Of a stretch of DNA of 64,000 nt, positions 1-8,924 are shown one piece after another (the first letter of the stretch is position 1; each line of letters opens with the position of its first letter). Made by a program: the position numbers and the translations under genes. The notes below the pieces were generated by a model. It ran no database searches. It was not told where the DNA came from and worked only from the letters and a program-made list of their open reading frames with translations. Origin of the DNA: Alopecurus myosuroides (taxonomy: Eukaryota; Streptophyta; Magnoliopsida; Poales; Poaceae); contig CM054059.1 of the NCBI GenBank assembly GCA_028641055.1, forward strand, positions 45,024,477-45,088,476, in the 5' to 3' direction.

Positions 1-104
1 GTCATTGCGTGCAGCGAAAGGTGCATGTCCCTTCTAGTAGTACACTATTCCTACATAACATGCATGTGCATGTGTAGTGTGTAGAGGGAGTAGAGACGGT
101 GAAC

Positions 105-228
105 CTCTGAGGTACTGGAGGAGGGTGAGGTGGGCGAGGCCGTCGGGGAGCTGGCGGCGGACGCCATTGACGTAGATGACCGCCTCGTCGGACCAGTCCA
201 CTGTCCCATCCTCCGCAGTCTTCGCCAT
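105..228 (-). CDS. XDH: Xanthine dehydrogenase, first coding exon (gene runs off the left edge)
   Basis: This is the N-terminal exon of the molybdo-flavo-iron-sulfur enzyme that oxidises hypoxanthine and xanthine to urate in purine catabolism. The ATG at 228 (minus strand) opens 41 codons plus one base. The peptide contains VIYVNGVRRQLPDGLAHLTL and then LQYLR, which is the start of the N-terminal 2Fe-2S ferredoxin-like domain of plant XDH. A GT donor lies at 104-103; the leftover G would begin the Asp codon that follows YLR in the family (LLQYLRD). The cysteine motifs lie in the next exon, outside the window. A TTG two codons upstream is less likely as a start. Aldehyde oxidases, the closest relatives, differ here (they lack YVNGVRR..LPDGLAH). 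This is the only clear host-gene exon in its native setting in the window. Confidence 0.88.
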
Positions 229-880
229 GAGCAATCGCCTCGATCCGGGCGGAAGAGAGGATGGGGTTGATGGAGGTGGAGCAGCGACGAATCCACCGCA
301 CGGCTCACCCCACGGCTTTTATATCTGTGTTTCCGAAATTGCCGTTGTTGCGTCGCGCTCTGTGGTCCCTCTGCCTTTTCTTGCTACTGTTGCAGATAAC
401 TGATCTGCGGTTATCCGCGGCAGTGCAGCCACGATCATGCAAACAGCGACTGAGTACCCATGATTAAAGAAAGGAAATGCCTTGTCATCAATCAAGGGTC
501 GTTCCAGTGTTGCACACGCACACAGCAGGTCGCGTCTCCAGCCGTAGCGCGACGCTAGTACTGTTTTGTTTTTCTTTCTCTTTGCCGTAGCGCTTGTTAG
601 GTCGGTTTCCTAGCTAGGTGGCCAATTACGTACGCTAGCTAGCTTCGGATAGCCTGCCGCATGTCCTGTACGCTCAGGCGCGTGCGGTCACAGCCCTCGT
701 CGTACAAGCTCCATCGCGCGTGCCTATACCGCCACACGGAACTTAAAAAAAATCAAATAAACAGCTCCTGTTTGGCTGTTTCTTTACGTGCCCAAAGTCT
801 ATACGTTCTTCGGTCACATGGAATACAAAAAGGACAGTGTTGGACGTCCCCCGATCAAAAAATTTCATCCCCGTGTCTCC
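229..880. other. XDH upstream region, no other gene seen
   Basis: 5' flank of XDH on the minus strand. Apart from the TATA box I see no conserved reading frame. The short open frames here have no recognisable domains. Confidence 0.5.
318..324 (-). promoter_or_regulatory. TATA box of the XDH gene
   Basis: TATAAAA on the minus strand, about 90 bp upstream of the XDH ATG. This would place transcription start near 285-295 with a 5' UTR of about 60 nt. It is the only good TATA motif close to the exon. Confidence 0.6.
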
Positions 881-924
881 ATGCTGACACGTGTATCTTT
901 TTTTTTTGTCCAAATCTATAAATT

Positions 925-1235
925 GCTCTATGTAGCAAAAAAAAAATCCCGCTTTTGCTCCATGCAGCAAGAAACGGTTCACCACAAAAAAGAAAAGGAA
1001 GAAGGTAGACCTTGCCGGAGTTATCGTAGCAACAAAAATCGTACTATTGTAGCAAAAAATTAATTTCACTGGAGACGCTCGCCGGAGAATCCGAGCAAAA
1101 AAATTGTACTTCTATAGCAAACATATAAAACAATTGTAGCAAAAAACAACCTCGTCGGAGATATTGCCGGAGTTCTCGTAGCAAAATATTTGCACAAAAA
1201 TAGCAAAACAAAGAGTATGTAGCAAAATTTCGCCG
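925..1235. repeat. Degenerate interspersed (T)GTAGCAAAA repeat region
   Basis: About nine copies of a short TAGCAAA-type motif (near 930, 963, 1026, 1048, 1112, 1134, 1177, 1200 and 1218) are separated by sequence containing CGCCGGAG or GTCGGAG. Spacing is irregular, so this is not a clean tandem array. It looks like a decayed noncoding repeat, family not identified. Confidence 0.5.
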
Positions 1236-1239
1236 CCAT

Positions 1240-2059
1240 GTAAAATCACCCATAAACACATGACCCACTGCCGGTCTTCGGGAGCACCGAAGCCAGCCTT
1301 CGCGAGCATCGCCTGAGTGCTAGGGAGCACCTCCCGTGTGGTCGGGCGAGAGGACGGCGCCGGCCTTGGGCCGAGGGAAGGAGCAAGGTGCTAGGCCATA
1401 GGCCGGCGAGGGACCTGGGCCGGCCACTGGTAGCACCTCCGGCAGTCTTGGTACCATCTCCTAGGAGCACTGTCACGCTCCTAGGATCGTGGCGAGAGTA
1501 GCATGGAGGAGGAAGGACAGGGACGGTGAGATCGGGCGGAGGAGCAGCACGGGGGCGACGACGTGCCGGTGGAGGAGCATGACGACGAGCGGGGGCTGGG
1601 AGCTGGCCGGCGGATTTGGGTCGGGTGGAGGCGGAGCAAATGCTAGAGGGGAACGGATGAGCGGAGTAGAGTCGAGAGGAAGAGACAAAGAGATAAGGTT
1701 CATGGTGGGCCTCTCACCCTCGTCTCCTATCGTACGGGACACGCGGCACTCAACGTATCCGGGGGTTCGCGAGACACGATCCCCGGGGGGAACAACAGCG
1801 TTTTCCATACAAAAAATACGAAGTGCAAAACAGAGAATATTATTTTTATATCACGGACATTATATTGTAAATTTTCAGTTTGTCTCAATGCTACGCTCGG
1901 CTTTGGCTCGGTACGTTTTTATGGCTCGGTTTTGCTCGATAAAATTTCCATAATGATCATGAAAGGGCTGCATAGGTCCTTGTGCGCATTGGTTGAAACG
2001 TACATTGGTCGTAGTGCGTGTTACGGCTTGGTTTCGCCTCGAACATGGCTCACTATATC
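1240..2059. other. Intergenic sequence, GC-rich then AT-rich, no gene recognised
   Basis: The 1250-1800 part is GC-rich and open in several frames. The longest frame (plus strand, 1489-1953) has a low-complexity Arg/Gly/Ser-rich product without a recognisable domain, so I do not call it a gene. From 1800 to 2059 the sequence is unremarkable, with several GGCTCGG-type words near 1890-1940. Confidence 0.4.
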
Positions 2060-2352
2060 TAAAAAGTACATCATGTTATACCTATAAAGTATACTCACGA
2101 TGCTACTGAAAGTGCACACAGTGTACGTGAAAGTAAGTGCACAGACTGTATGTGAAAGTACACCCACGATGTACCTAAAAAGTACACCCATGGTGCTACT
2201 GAAAGTACATTCACGTTGCTTTTGAAAGTATACTCACACTGTACCGAAAATACACCCACACCGCTACTGAAAGTACACACGTTGCTACTGAAAATTACAC
2301 CCACGTTGTATCTGAAAGTACACCCGCGATGCTACTGAAAGTATAAACACGT
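2060..2352. repeat. Minisatellite of about 22-25 bp units (GCTACTGAAAGTACACCCAC-like)
   Basis: About a dozen imperfect tandem units share the core CTACTGAAAGTACACCCACG, alternating GATG and GTTG at the junction. The array stops exactly where the plus-strand LTR begins (TGAAAG at 2354), so the LTR may have inserted into the array. Confidence 0.75.
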
Positions 2353-2353
2353 T

Positions 2354-3603
2354 TGAAAGCTCATGTCTCATCTAAATGATTTTGGTGATGATAACAATAC
2401 GGGTTATACTACTAACATCGTATTTGAGTGTTCACAACTGGGACTATAGTCTTGATCAAGAACAGAAGAAATCCTTTGGAAAAGACTCACGTAGAAAAAT
2501 TGAGGCCGAATTATTCTGTACGCAAGCCGGAATTTTCGGTGCCTAAAGGGCGAAATTTTTGGTCCTAACCCCGGAAATTTCCGTCCTGCTTGAAGACCAG
2601 CTGCCAAGGAATGGTGTGCCTCAATTGCCCGCTCTCGGGTGCCAGGGCGAAAATTTGCCCGGAAATTTCCTTTCCGGCCCTTATTTTCCCCCACGAAGAT
2701 GACGCGTCGTTGCGGCCCGCTCTCTGGAATGGGGGTGGAAATTTGGCCGGAAATTTCCGGCCACGGATATTGAAATATCCCCCTCCCCCGGAGATTTGGA
2801 AATATCTAGGCCCTGCACCCGGAAATTTCCGGTACTTATACCGGAATATTCCGGCCCTGGAGTACAGCAACGGCTAGAATTCAGAGGAGGCTATAAATAC
2901 ATGTCTTCTTCCTCTAGACAGTTAGCTCGTCCATTCCTCTCTCTCCTCCATAGATTCAAACTTAAAACGTCTAGATCTCCCTCCTCAACCAACGAAACTT
3001 GATGTCCTTCAAGGATTTGGTAGAGAAGACCTAGATCTACATATTCACCGAGCCAAAATCATTTTCCCCCTATTTTTCCTTTTGGGATCTTGTAAATCTC
3101 TTGGTTGCCTTGTCATCCTAGAGAAACACTAGTACTTATAGCTTTCACCTTGTTGCAAGAAGTTTCGGATCGTTGAGAGACTCCATCCAACTTGTGGAGT
3201 AGCCTCAACCTTGTGTAAAGGTTTGGTCAACACCTTCAAGTCGACCTCATAGTGGAAACGAGAGTCTCCCTCACCGGAGAATCTCAAGGAGAATAAGGTG
3301 TGCACATCTGTGCTATTGAGGAGCGCCTAGGTGGCTCCCCACCTCTCCAACGTAGATGTACTTCTCTTAAGAAAGAACTACGGGAAACATATCTTTGTTC
3401 CTTGTTTACACTTGTGGTTATCTTTTACTTTACATATTGCTTCTGTTGCGTACTTGTTTTCGTATCACCTAGGGTGTTCATCTAGTTGCACATCTAGACA
3501 ACTGTGACTTTTACTTGCTTAGCCTAATTAAAAAGGGGAAAAGATTAAAATTTGTAGGTCACCTATTCAACCTCCCCCTCTAGTTGACCATATTGCACTT
3601 TCA
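2354..3603 (+). repeat. LTR of a plus-strand retrotransposon (element F)
   Basis: The unit starts TGAAAG and ends CTTTCA, a 6-bp terminal inverted repeat, and is followed two bases later by a tRNA-iMet-type primer-binding site. A TATA box (CTATAAATACA, about 2890-2900) is in the expected U3 position. The U3 part (2500-2880) is full of palindromic GGAAATTTCC words. No second LTR copy or matching TSD is in the window, so the 5' boundary rests on the TIR alone. Confidence 0.65.
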
Positions 3604-3605
3604 AT

Positions 3606-3617
3606 TGGTATCAGAGT
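3606..3617 (+). other. Primer-binding site of element F (tRNA-iMet type)
   Basis: TGGTATCAGAGT directly after the LTR. The same word, TGGTATCAGAGC, follows the 5' LTRs of both copia elements in this window. It is the complement of the 3' end of plant initiator tRNA-Met apart from the last base. Confidence 0.75.
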
Positions 3618-3655
3618 CTCGGCTCTTTTATCGGGCTTAACCGCCTAAGAGTATT

Positions 3656-4020
3656 ATGGTCAACGGAGATGACCCCGACGCTTATAAGGAAGAGATCTCC
3701 AAAATGGCCGACACTATAGCTAACCTACAAATGACGGTTGGAACAATCCAAACCCAATTGACTAAGGTTAGCTCTAGTGTTGGTTCAGAGGTCTCTAGCA
3801 TTAAGAAGATGTTGGAGGCCATGATGGGTAAGTCTAAGGGGACCGAGGAATCTCCCCATTTTTTGATGCGGAAAGTTCGGATAGTGATGTTATCCTGGAC
3901 ATGGCCGAAATGGAAGTAAACATTGCCAAAGCCAAGGGGAAAGCCGCACAAATGGCTAAAGTAGGGGGGAATTCCGGTGGCTCCAAGTCTCAAACGGCTA
4001 ATGGCTCGGGGAGTAATGTA
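3656..4020 (+). pseudogene. Truncated gag of element F
   Basis: The ATG at 3656 opens MVNGDDPDAYKEEISKMADT and a predicted coiled-coil-like stretch (IANLQMTVGTIQTQLTKV). A frameshift near the T-run at about 3860 moves the frame. The second frame (from 3901, MAEMEVNIAKAKGKAAQMAK) continues the same low-complexity gag-like protein to about residue GSGSNV. Homology is then lost at about 4020, where the inverted leader of another element begins. No nucleocapsid, protease or RT remains. The gag assignment comes from position behind the LTR and PBS and from general character rather than a diagnostic motif. Confidence 0.5.
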
Positions 4021-5460
4021 TGTGTGTTGACACTCGTTGGTAAACCCCAAGAGAAAAGTTGTGAAGAGTGCAGCGACAAGTTTTTCCCTCAGAAAGATAC
4101 TAAGGTTGAATCGACCAGTAGGAGAAAGCAATCACTTTTGAAGGTTGATGTAGTTGATGTTGGCAGGACGCACTACCAGTTCAACAGCAACGTGGAATCT
4201 ACACAACACAATCAAATTACTTTGCCCCAACGAAGCTGTGAGGTTGTCAATCTCACCGGTTTTGCTGAAACAAAGGATTATACGTATAGTGTAGAAAATA
4301 GTATTTGTTTGCAGTAGATGAAAGAGAACAATAATTGCAGTAGGAAAAAAGTAGGAAAATTGTGGTTGCAGTGGTTGTATATCAGTATAAAGAAATGGAC
4401 CGGGGTCCACAGTTCACTAGAGGTGTCTCTCCAAAACATATAGATAACATGCTGGGTAAAAAAATTACAGCTGGGCAATTGATAGATATAAAGACTGCAC
4501 TGTAGTGCATATGCATGGCATGATGATTACTATGTGATTCATGCGAGCATTACAACAAGATACATAGACCGTTATCCAACTGCATTTATGACTAATAATC
4601 CACCCTCAGAGTGTCATTCGAGCAAACCTTGGATATTAAGTTGCAAGCAACAGATAATTGCATTAAACAAAGTATGTAATGTAAACAATAAAATCATCCT
4701 TAGACAAAGCATTGTTGTTTTCTCCCTAATGGCAACAGCACATCCCACACCCGTTACGTTTCTGTCACTCGAGCGTGAGTGAAAGGGAGGCATGAACCCA
4801 CTATCGAGCATAGATACTCCCTCTCAAGCATCAACTTGGCCAGATCATCTACTAGTAACGTAGAGCATGCAAGATCATAAATAACATACACATGATAAAA
4901 ACATGATAGATTGGTAATCATTGGACATAGCATTCAATAATCATCAGATCCCAGCAAACACAACATGTAGCATTGCAATAAGATGATCTTGATCATGTTA
5001 GGCAGCTCACAACATCTAAACATGAGGCATAAAGAGGAGAGAACAGCCATCTAGCTACTGCTATGAACCCGAAGTCTAGGGATGAACTACTCACGCATCA
5101 CTCCAGTGGCAGGCATGGTGATGAAGAGCCCTCCGGTGATGATTCCCTCTCCCGGCAGGGTGCCGGGGAGAGCTCCAGAACCCTCCCAAACTAGGGTTGA
5201 CGATGACGGCGGTTGCGGATGTTTTTGGTGGAAAAGTCTCGTATATTTAGGGTTAACCCTCCAAGAGGTATAAATAGGCGAGAGGGAAATGTAGGTGGGC
5301 AGCCAGGGGGCACACCACCCCTGGGCGCGGCCAGAGGGGGGTCCATCTCATGGTGTGGGACCCCTGAGGCCCCCCTCCGGGTCTCCTCCGGACTCCATGT
5401 ACGTGACGACTTTCTAAGAATTCTAGGTTTTGTTTCGTCCAATTCCGAGAATATTTCCAG
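4020..5460 (-). repeat. LTR plus leader of a minus-strand gypsy element (C/D)
   Basis: Read on the minus strand this is an LTR running from about 5460 (5' edge approximate) to CA at 4193, then a decayed PBS-like stretch and about 170 bp of leader to 4020. The minus strand shows a GC-rich U3, a TATA-like TATTTATACC (about 5265-5275), and the closing sequence typical of a common Triticeae gypsy LTR, recognised from memory. The leader includes a short open frame (minus, about 4131 downward) that runs into the antisense of element F gag. The leader lies downstream of an LTR that itself follows element C internal DNA, which is odd for a simple 3' LTR. Confidence 0.55.
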
Positions 5461-7809
5461 AACATTATGGGGGGTTTGGATGGTCAATGGAAGAAAGTCT
5501 CACACAACTGAAAATGATTATTATACAAGAGGAAGTCTTATAATCGAAGTTATGCGAGTAGTGATTGTCACACAACGGATGCATATAGAGCTATAAGTGT
5601 ATGAAAGCTCTTCAATGGAACTAGTGGGGGTGCATCCAACTTGCTTGCTCACGAAGACCTAGAGCACTTTTGAGGAGGCTCATCATTGGAATATGCAAGC
5701 CAAGCTCTATAATGTAAGTTCCCCACATAGTTATGCAAGTCATAAAATGAAAACTCTCTCCAAACTAAAGTATTGGTGCTAACCAAGCACAAGTGTGGAA
5801 TAAATGAAAGTAGTGTTGCCCCCTCTCTCTTTATTATCTCTCTTTTGCCCTCTTTCTTTTCTTTTTTGGATTTTTCTCTTTTTTTCTTTTTTTTTATATA
5901 TAACCTCACTAGTAGGGGCAACACTCTATTTTACAACGAATCATCACACTTTTAGTACTCATAACTGAAACTGAAATATCTCTGATGTGTAAAACTAAAT
6001 GCTTCTGCCAGTGTAGCAGTATGCAAAGTAACAATGGGACATGTAACAAGTAACATAATGATGATGGATGTTGTATGGCAATATATCTCGGAATGGCTAT
6101 GGAAATGCCATGATAGCTAGGTAGGTATGGTGGATGTTTTGAGGAAGATATTTTGGGCTTATGTGTAGAAGAACAAAGTTCTCCCACGAGGTTTGGATGT
6201 ACCAACGAAGTTTGCACCAACTCTCAATGTGAGAATGAGAAATGCACACTATCGAAGAGGCTAGCAAATATGGATGGTGGAAGTGCAATAAAACCGCAAC
6301 TTAGAACTCACAAGTTAAAATATTACATCTAGAAATTTGATTATACAAGGCATAATGAAAATCACTCCAAGAGGGTCCATGGTAGTGACAAGTCACTGTT
6401 GGCTACCTCGACTGTAGCGCGTAACAAAAAGCCATTACAATTGTTATCAGCAGAGGAAGTCATATACCATTATATTGTCAACTGGTTTTTGGAGTGTGGC
6501 ACAGTTTCAAGCTTCTAGACCAACAATTAATTGTTTTTACTTTACTAGACCAGCAAGTTTACCATTAAGCATATTAATATCTCAAAACAACAACAAATAA
6601 TCAAGTGAAACAGGTTAATGATCTACCAGAGTGTGCAAGTCTTTTCGAACATACCATCTACCACATGTAGAATTTTCTATTTCCATCAAACACAAAACAA
6701 CAAAAACTCTCCAACTAATATAGCAAAGAAACAAGAGATTACTAACATGACTCTACTAGAACTAACAGTTTTGAATAAGAGATGCATGAAAAACAGAAGT
6801 TAAAAGGATTTGCAGCAGCTAGAAGAAAAACTAAGAATACGAGCATGGAAGAAAACGAGTATTCATATGAAAAAGCGGAGCATGTCTCTCTCCCACACAA
6901 GAATGTCGGGTTCCAACTATATTTATTGCAGCAAGGAAAACAAAAGAAAACAAACAGATGCTCTAAGTAAAGTGTATATGATGTGACCGAATAAAAATAT
7001 AGTTTCACTAGAAGTGACCTAATAATTTGCTGATGAAGAAGAGGATCCTTGGGTCTTCTTAGAATTTGCTGGGATGAACCACTGGGGCATCCCCAAGATT
7101 TTGCTTTGCACTCTTCTTGATCATATTATATCACTCTCTTCTCTTGACCCTTGAAAACTTCCTTCACACCAAACTCAATGTAATTCGCATTAGAGGGTTA
7201 GTGCACAATCAAAAATTCACAAGTTCTCCTAAGACACAAGAATTATTAATACTTTTTAAACCTTAGCTACAAACACTGATGTTTTGTGGAGCAAATAAAT
7301 CCACTCGACATAGTAAAAGAGAGAATGCAAGTAAAAAGGCAGAATCTGTCAAACCAGAACAGTCTATAAAGATAATTTTTTCGGGGAACTTACGATGCTC
7401 CAATCGAAAAACTCAAAGCTAGAAAAAGTTTCGGAATCGGCTGAGGAATAAGCACAAAAATTTGCAGGTCATTTTGATCTGTCTGTGAATTTTCACGAAT
7501 TTAACGGTGGATAGCAGAAATCTGTTTACTGCGTATAAATCCAAATCTAACTTCAACTTTCACTAGAGACTTTACTCCGCACAACAAATGCGGGGAAATA
7601 AAGATACACAGGAGTTGCTACAGAAGTAAACAACACCTTGATTCAAAGAAAACAGAGAAAAACAAAGCAAAAACAAAACCATGGGTTATCTTCCAAGAAG
7701 TGTTTTTCTTTAACGTCTTTTAGCTAGGCCCGGAAAACTAGAATCAAGTATTTTCAAGTGAAGAAGCATACAAAACAAAACCACGAGGCTTACATTTACC
7801 TTTCTTACC
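5461..7809 (-). mobile_element. Internal, mostly noncoding part of gypsy element C (left piece)
   Basis: AT-rich DNA without an intact gene. On the minus strand it resembles the degraded internal region of an abundant Triticeae gypsy family. The last 90 bases (7720-7809) on the minus strand continue the protein frame seen at 49764-49853, after the Lys/Asn-rich ISKNKG segment, and reach a stop soon after KPRGFVLYASS. This shows that 7809 and 49764 were once adjacent. The family name is not certain. Confidence 0.5.
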
Positions 7810-8353
7810 TGTCGAGACATCGTAATAGGGATCATAGACGGGGGTGCCATGAGCCTACGGATAGAGAAGTAGGGGGCGTGGTAGTATGACAACCAGGGAC
7901 ACCGAAGTTTACCCAGGTTCGGTACGTCGCAACTAGGCGGCGTTCCTACTCCTGCAATCTCACTAAATCAGGGCTGAAGCCTGAAGTATACAGAGTACAA
8001 TGTGAGTTTGGGTTGCTAACTCGACGAGGATCAACTTCTCGGCGAGTTGGCTTCTAGCTAATTGTCTGTTATCTTTCTTCTCTCCCGTCCGGCTTTATAT
8101 AGATAGCCGGGTTAGGGCTTACAGAAAGGAAACCTAGAAGACTACGGTAAGTTCTAACTTGGAAGGCAAGAATCCTCCTTCTACTCCAAGCCGCACCACG
8201 TGGGTCGTGGTACGGGTTCTTCTAGAATCCATCTTCTACGCGTCAGCTTACTGGGCCGCCTAATGGACTGTGATCCTTTACCAATCAGCCACCTTGGTAA
8301 TCCGGCTCTTTAGGACAATGCCGGATATACCCCTAATCCGTATGTATCCGACA
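7810..8353 (-). repeat. Gypsy B 3' LTR (left)
   Basis: 544 bp, TG...CA on both strands, with inner inverted ends TGTCG/CGACA. The plus-strand word GTAGCCCCCAAGAAGG after it corresponds, on the minus strand, to the polypurine-tract-like CTTGGGGGCTAC preceding the LTR. Confidence 0.9.
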
Positions 8354-8924
8354 GTAGCCCCCAAGAAGGATTGAGACTGCAATTCGCCATCTTTCGTCAA
8401 TTTGAATTATTTCCGAGAAATGTTTTCTCTTCGTCTCGATTCTTCTTTTCCTTAAATCATGCATTAATGCGAAACTCGGATTTCAGGGGGAAATCCGGCT
8501 TTCTCTTCCACGAGACTTCATGGGGAAGGAACTTCCTACGTCAGCAATAAAAGCATGCTCACATCAGGGACGTTTGGGTTCCAAATGTGAAACCCTAAAA
8601 CATATCTCTGACAGATTCTCGCGGGAAACGAGGAGATAGCAATAATCACCTGCCACCTCATTTCCCGGATTGTCCAGCGAGTGACACGCGTTGAAGATCT
8701 AACGGTCCAAAGAGCCGTTGAAACGCATCTTAAAGGTTTTCTGGCTATAAATAGCCTCCTTCGTGCCTTCCGGCGATTCTTCCGCTCTCACTTCACCTCC
8801 CAGCCCCCGAGCGCCATAGCCCCCGAGCCAAGGTTTTCTAGCGAGAGCAGAGCTCGTGCATGTCCAGCACCGTTCCCGAAACTTGTTCGCCGGGAGCTCG
8901 AGACGCTCACTACGCCGCCCGCAA
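8354..8924 (+). promoter_or_regulatory. Upstream region of the Gypsy B antisense gene
   Basis: 570 bp between the LTR and the antisense-gene ATG. A clean TATA box (TATAAATAG, 8746-8754) lies 171 bp before the ATG. About 25 bp upstream of it is an inverted repeat AACGG...CCGTT (about 8700-8720), also conserved in Gypsy A. No coding frame of note. Confidence 0.6.
8746..8754 (+). promoter_or_regulatory. TATA box of the Gypsy B antisense gene
   Basis: TATAAATAG, 171 bp upstream of the ATG. The A copy has TACAAATAG at the equivalent place (28232-28240). It is outside the LTR, so the gene has its own core promoter on the strand opposite to the retroelement. Confidence 0.6.

Noticed and set aside
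1489..1953. 154-codon plus-strand frame
   Set aside because: GC-rich low-complexity Arg/Gly/Ser product, open frames on both strands, no domain, and it ends in AT-rich repeat DNA.
5649..6220. Minus-strand frames of 90-100 codons in element C
   Set aside because: Lys/Glu low-complexity or hydrophobic products without conservation; the region reads as decayed noncoding retroelement DNA.
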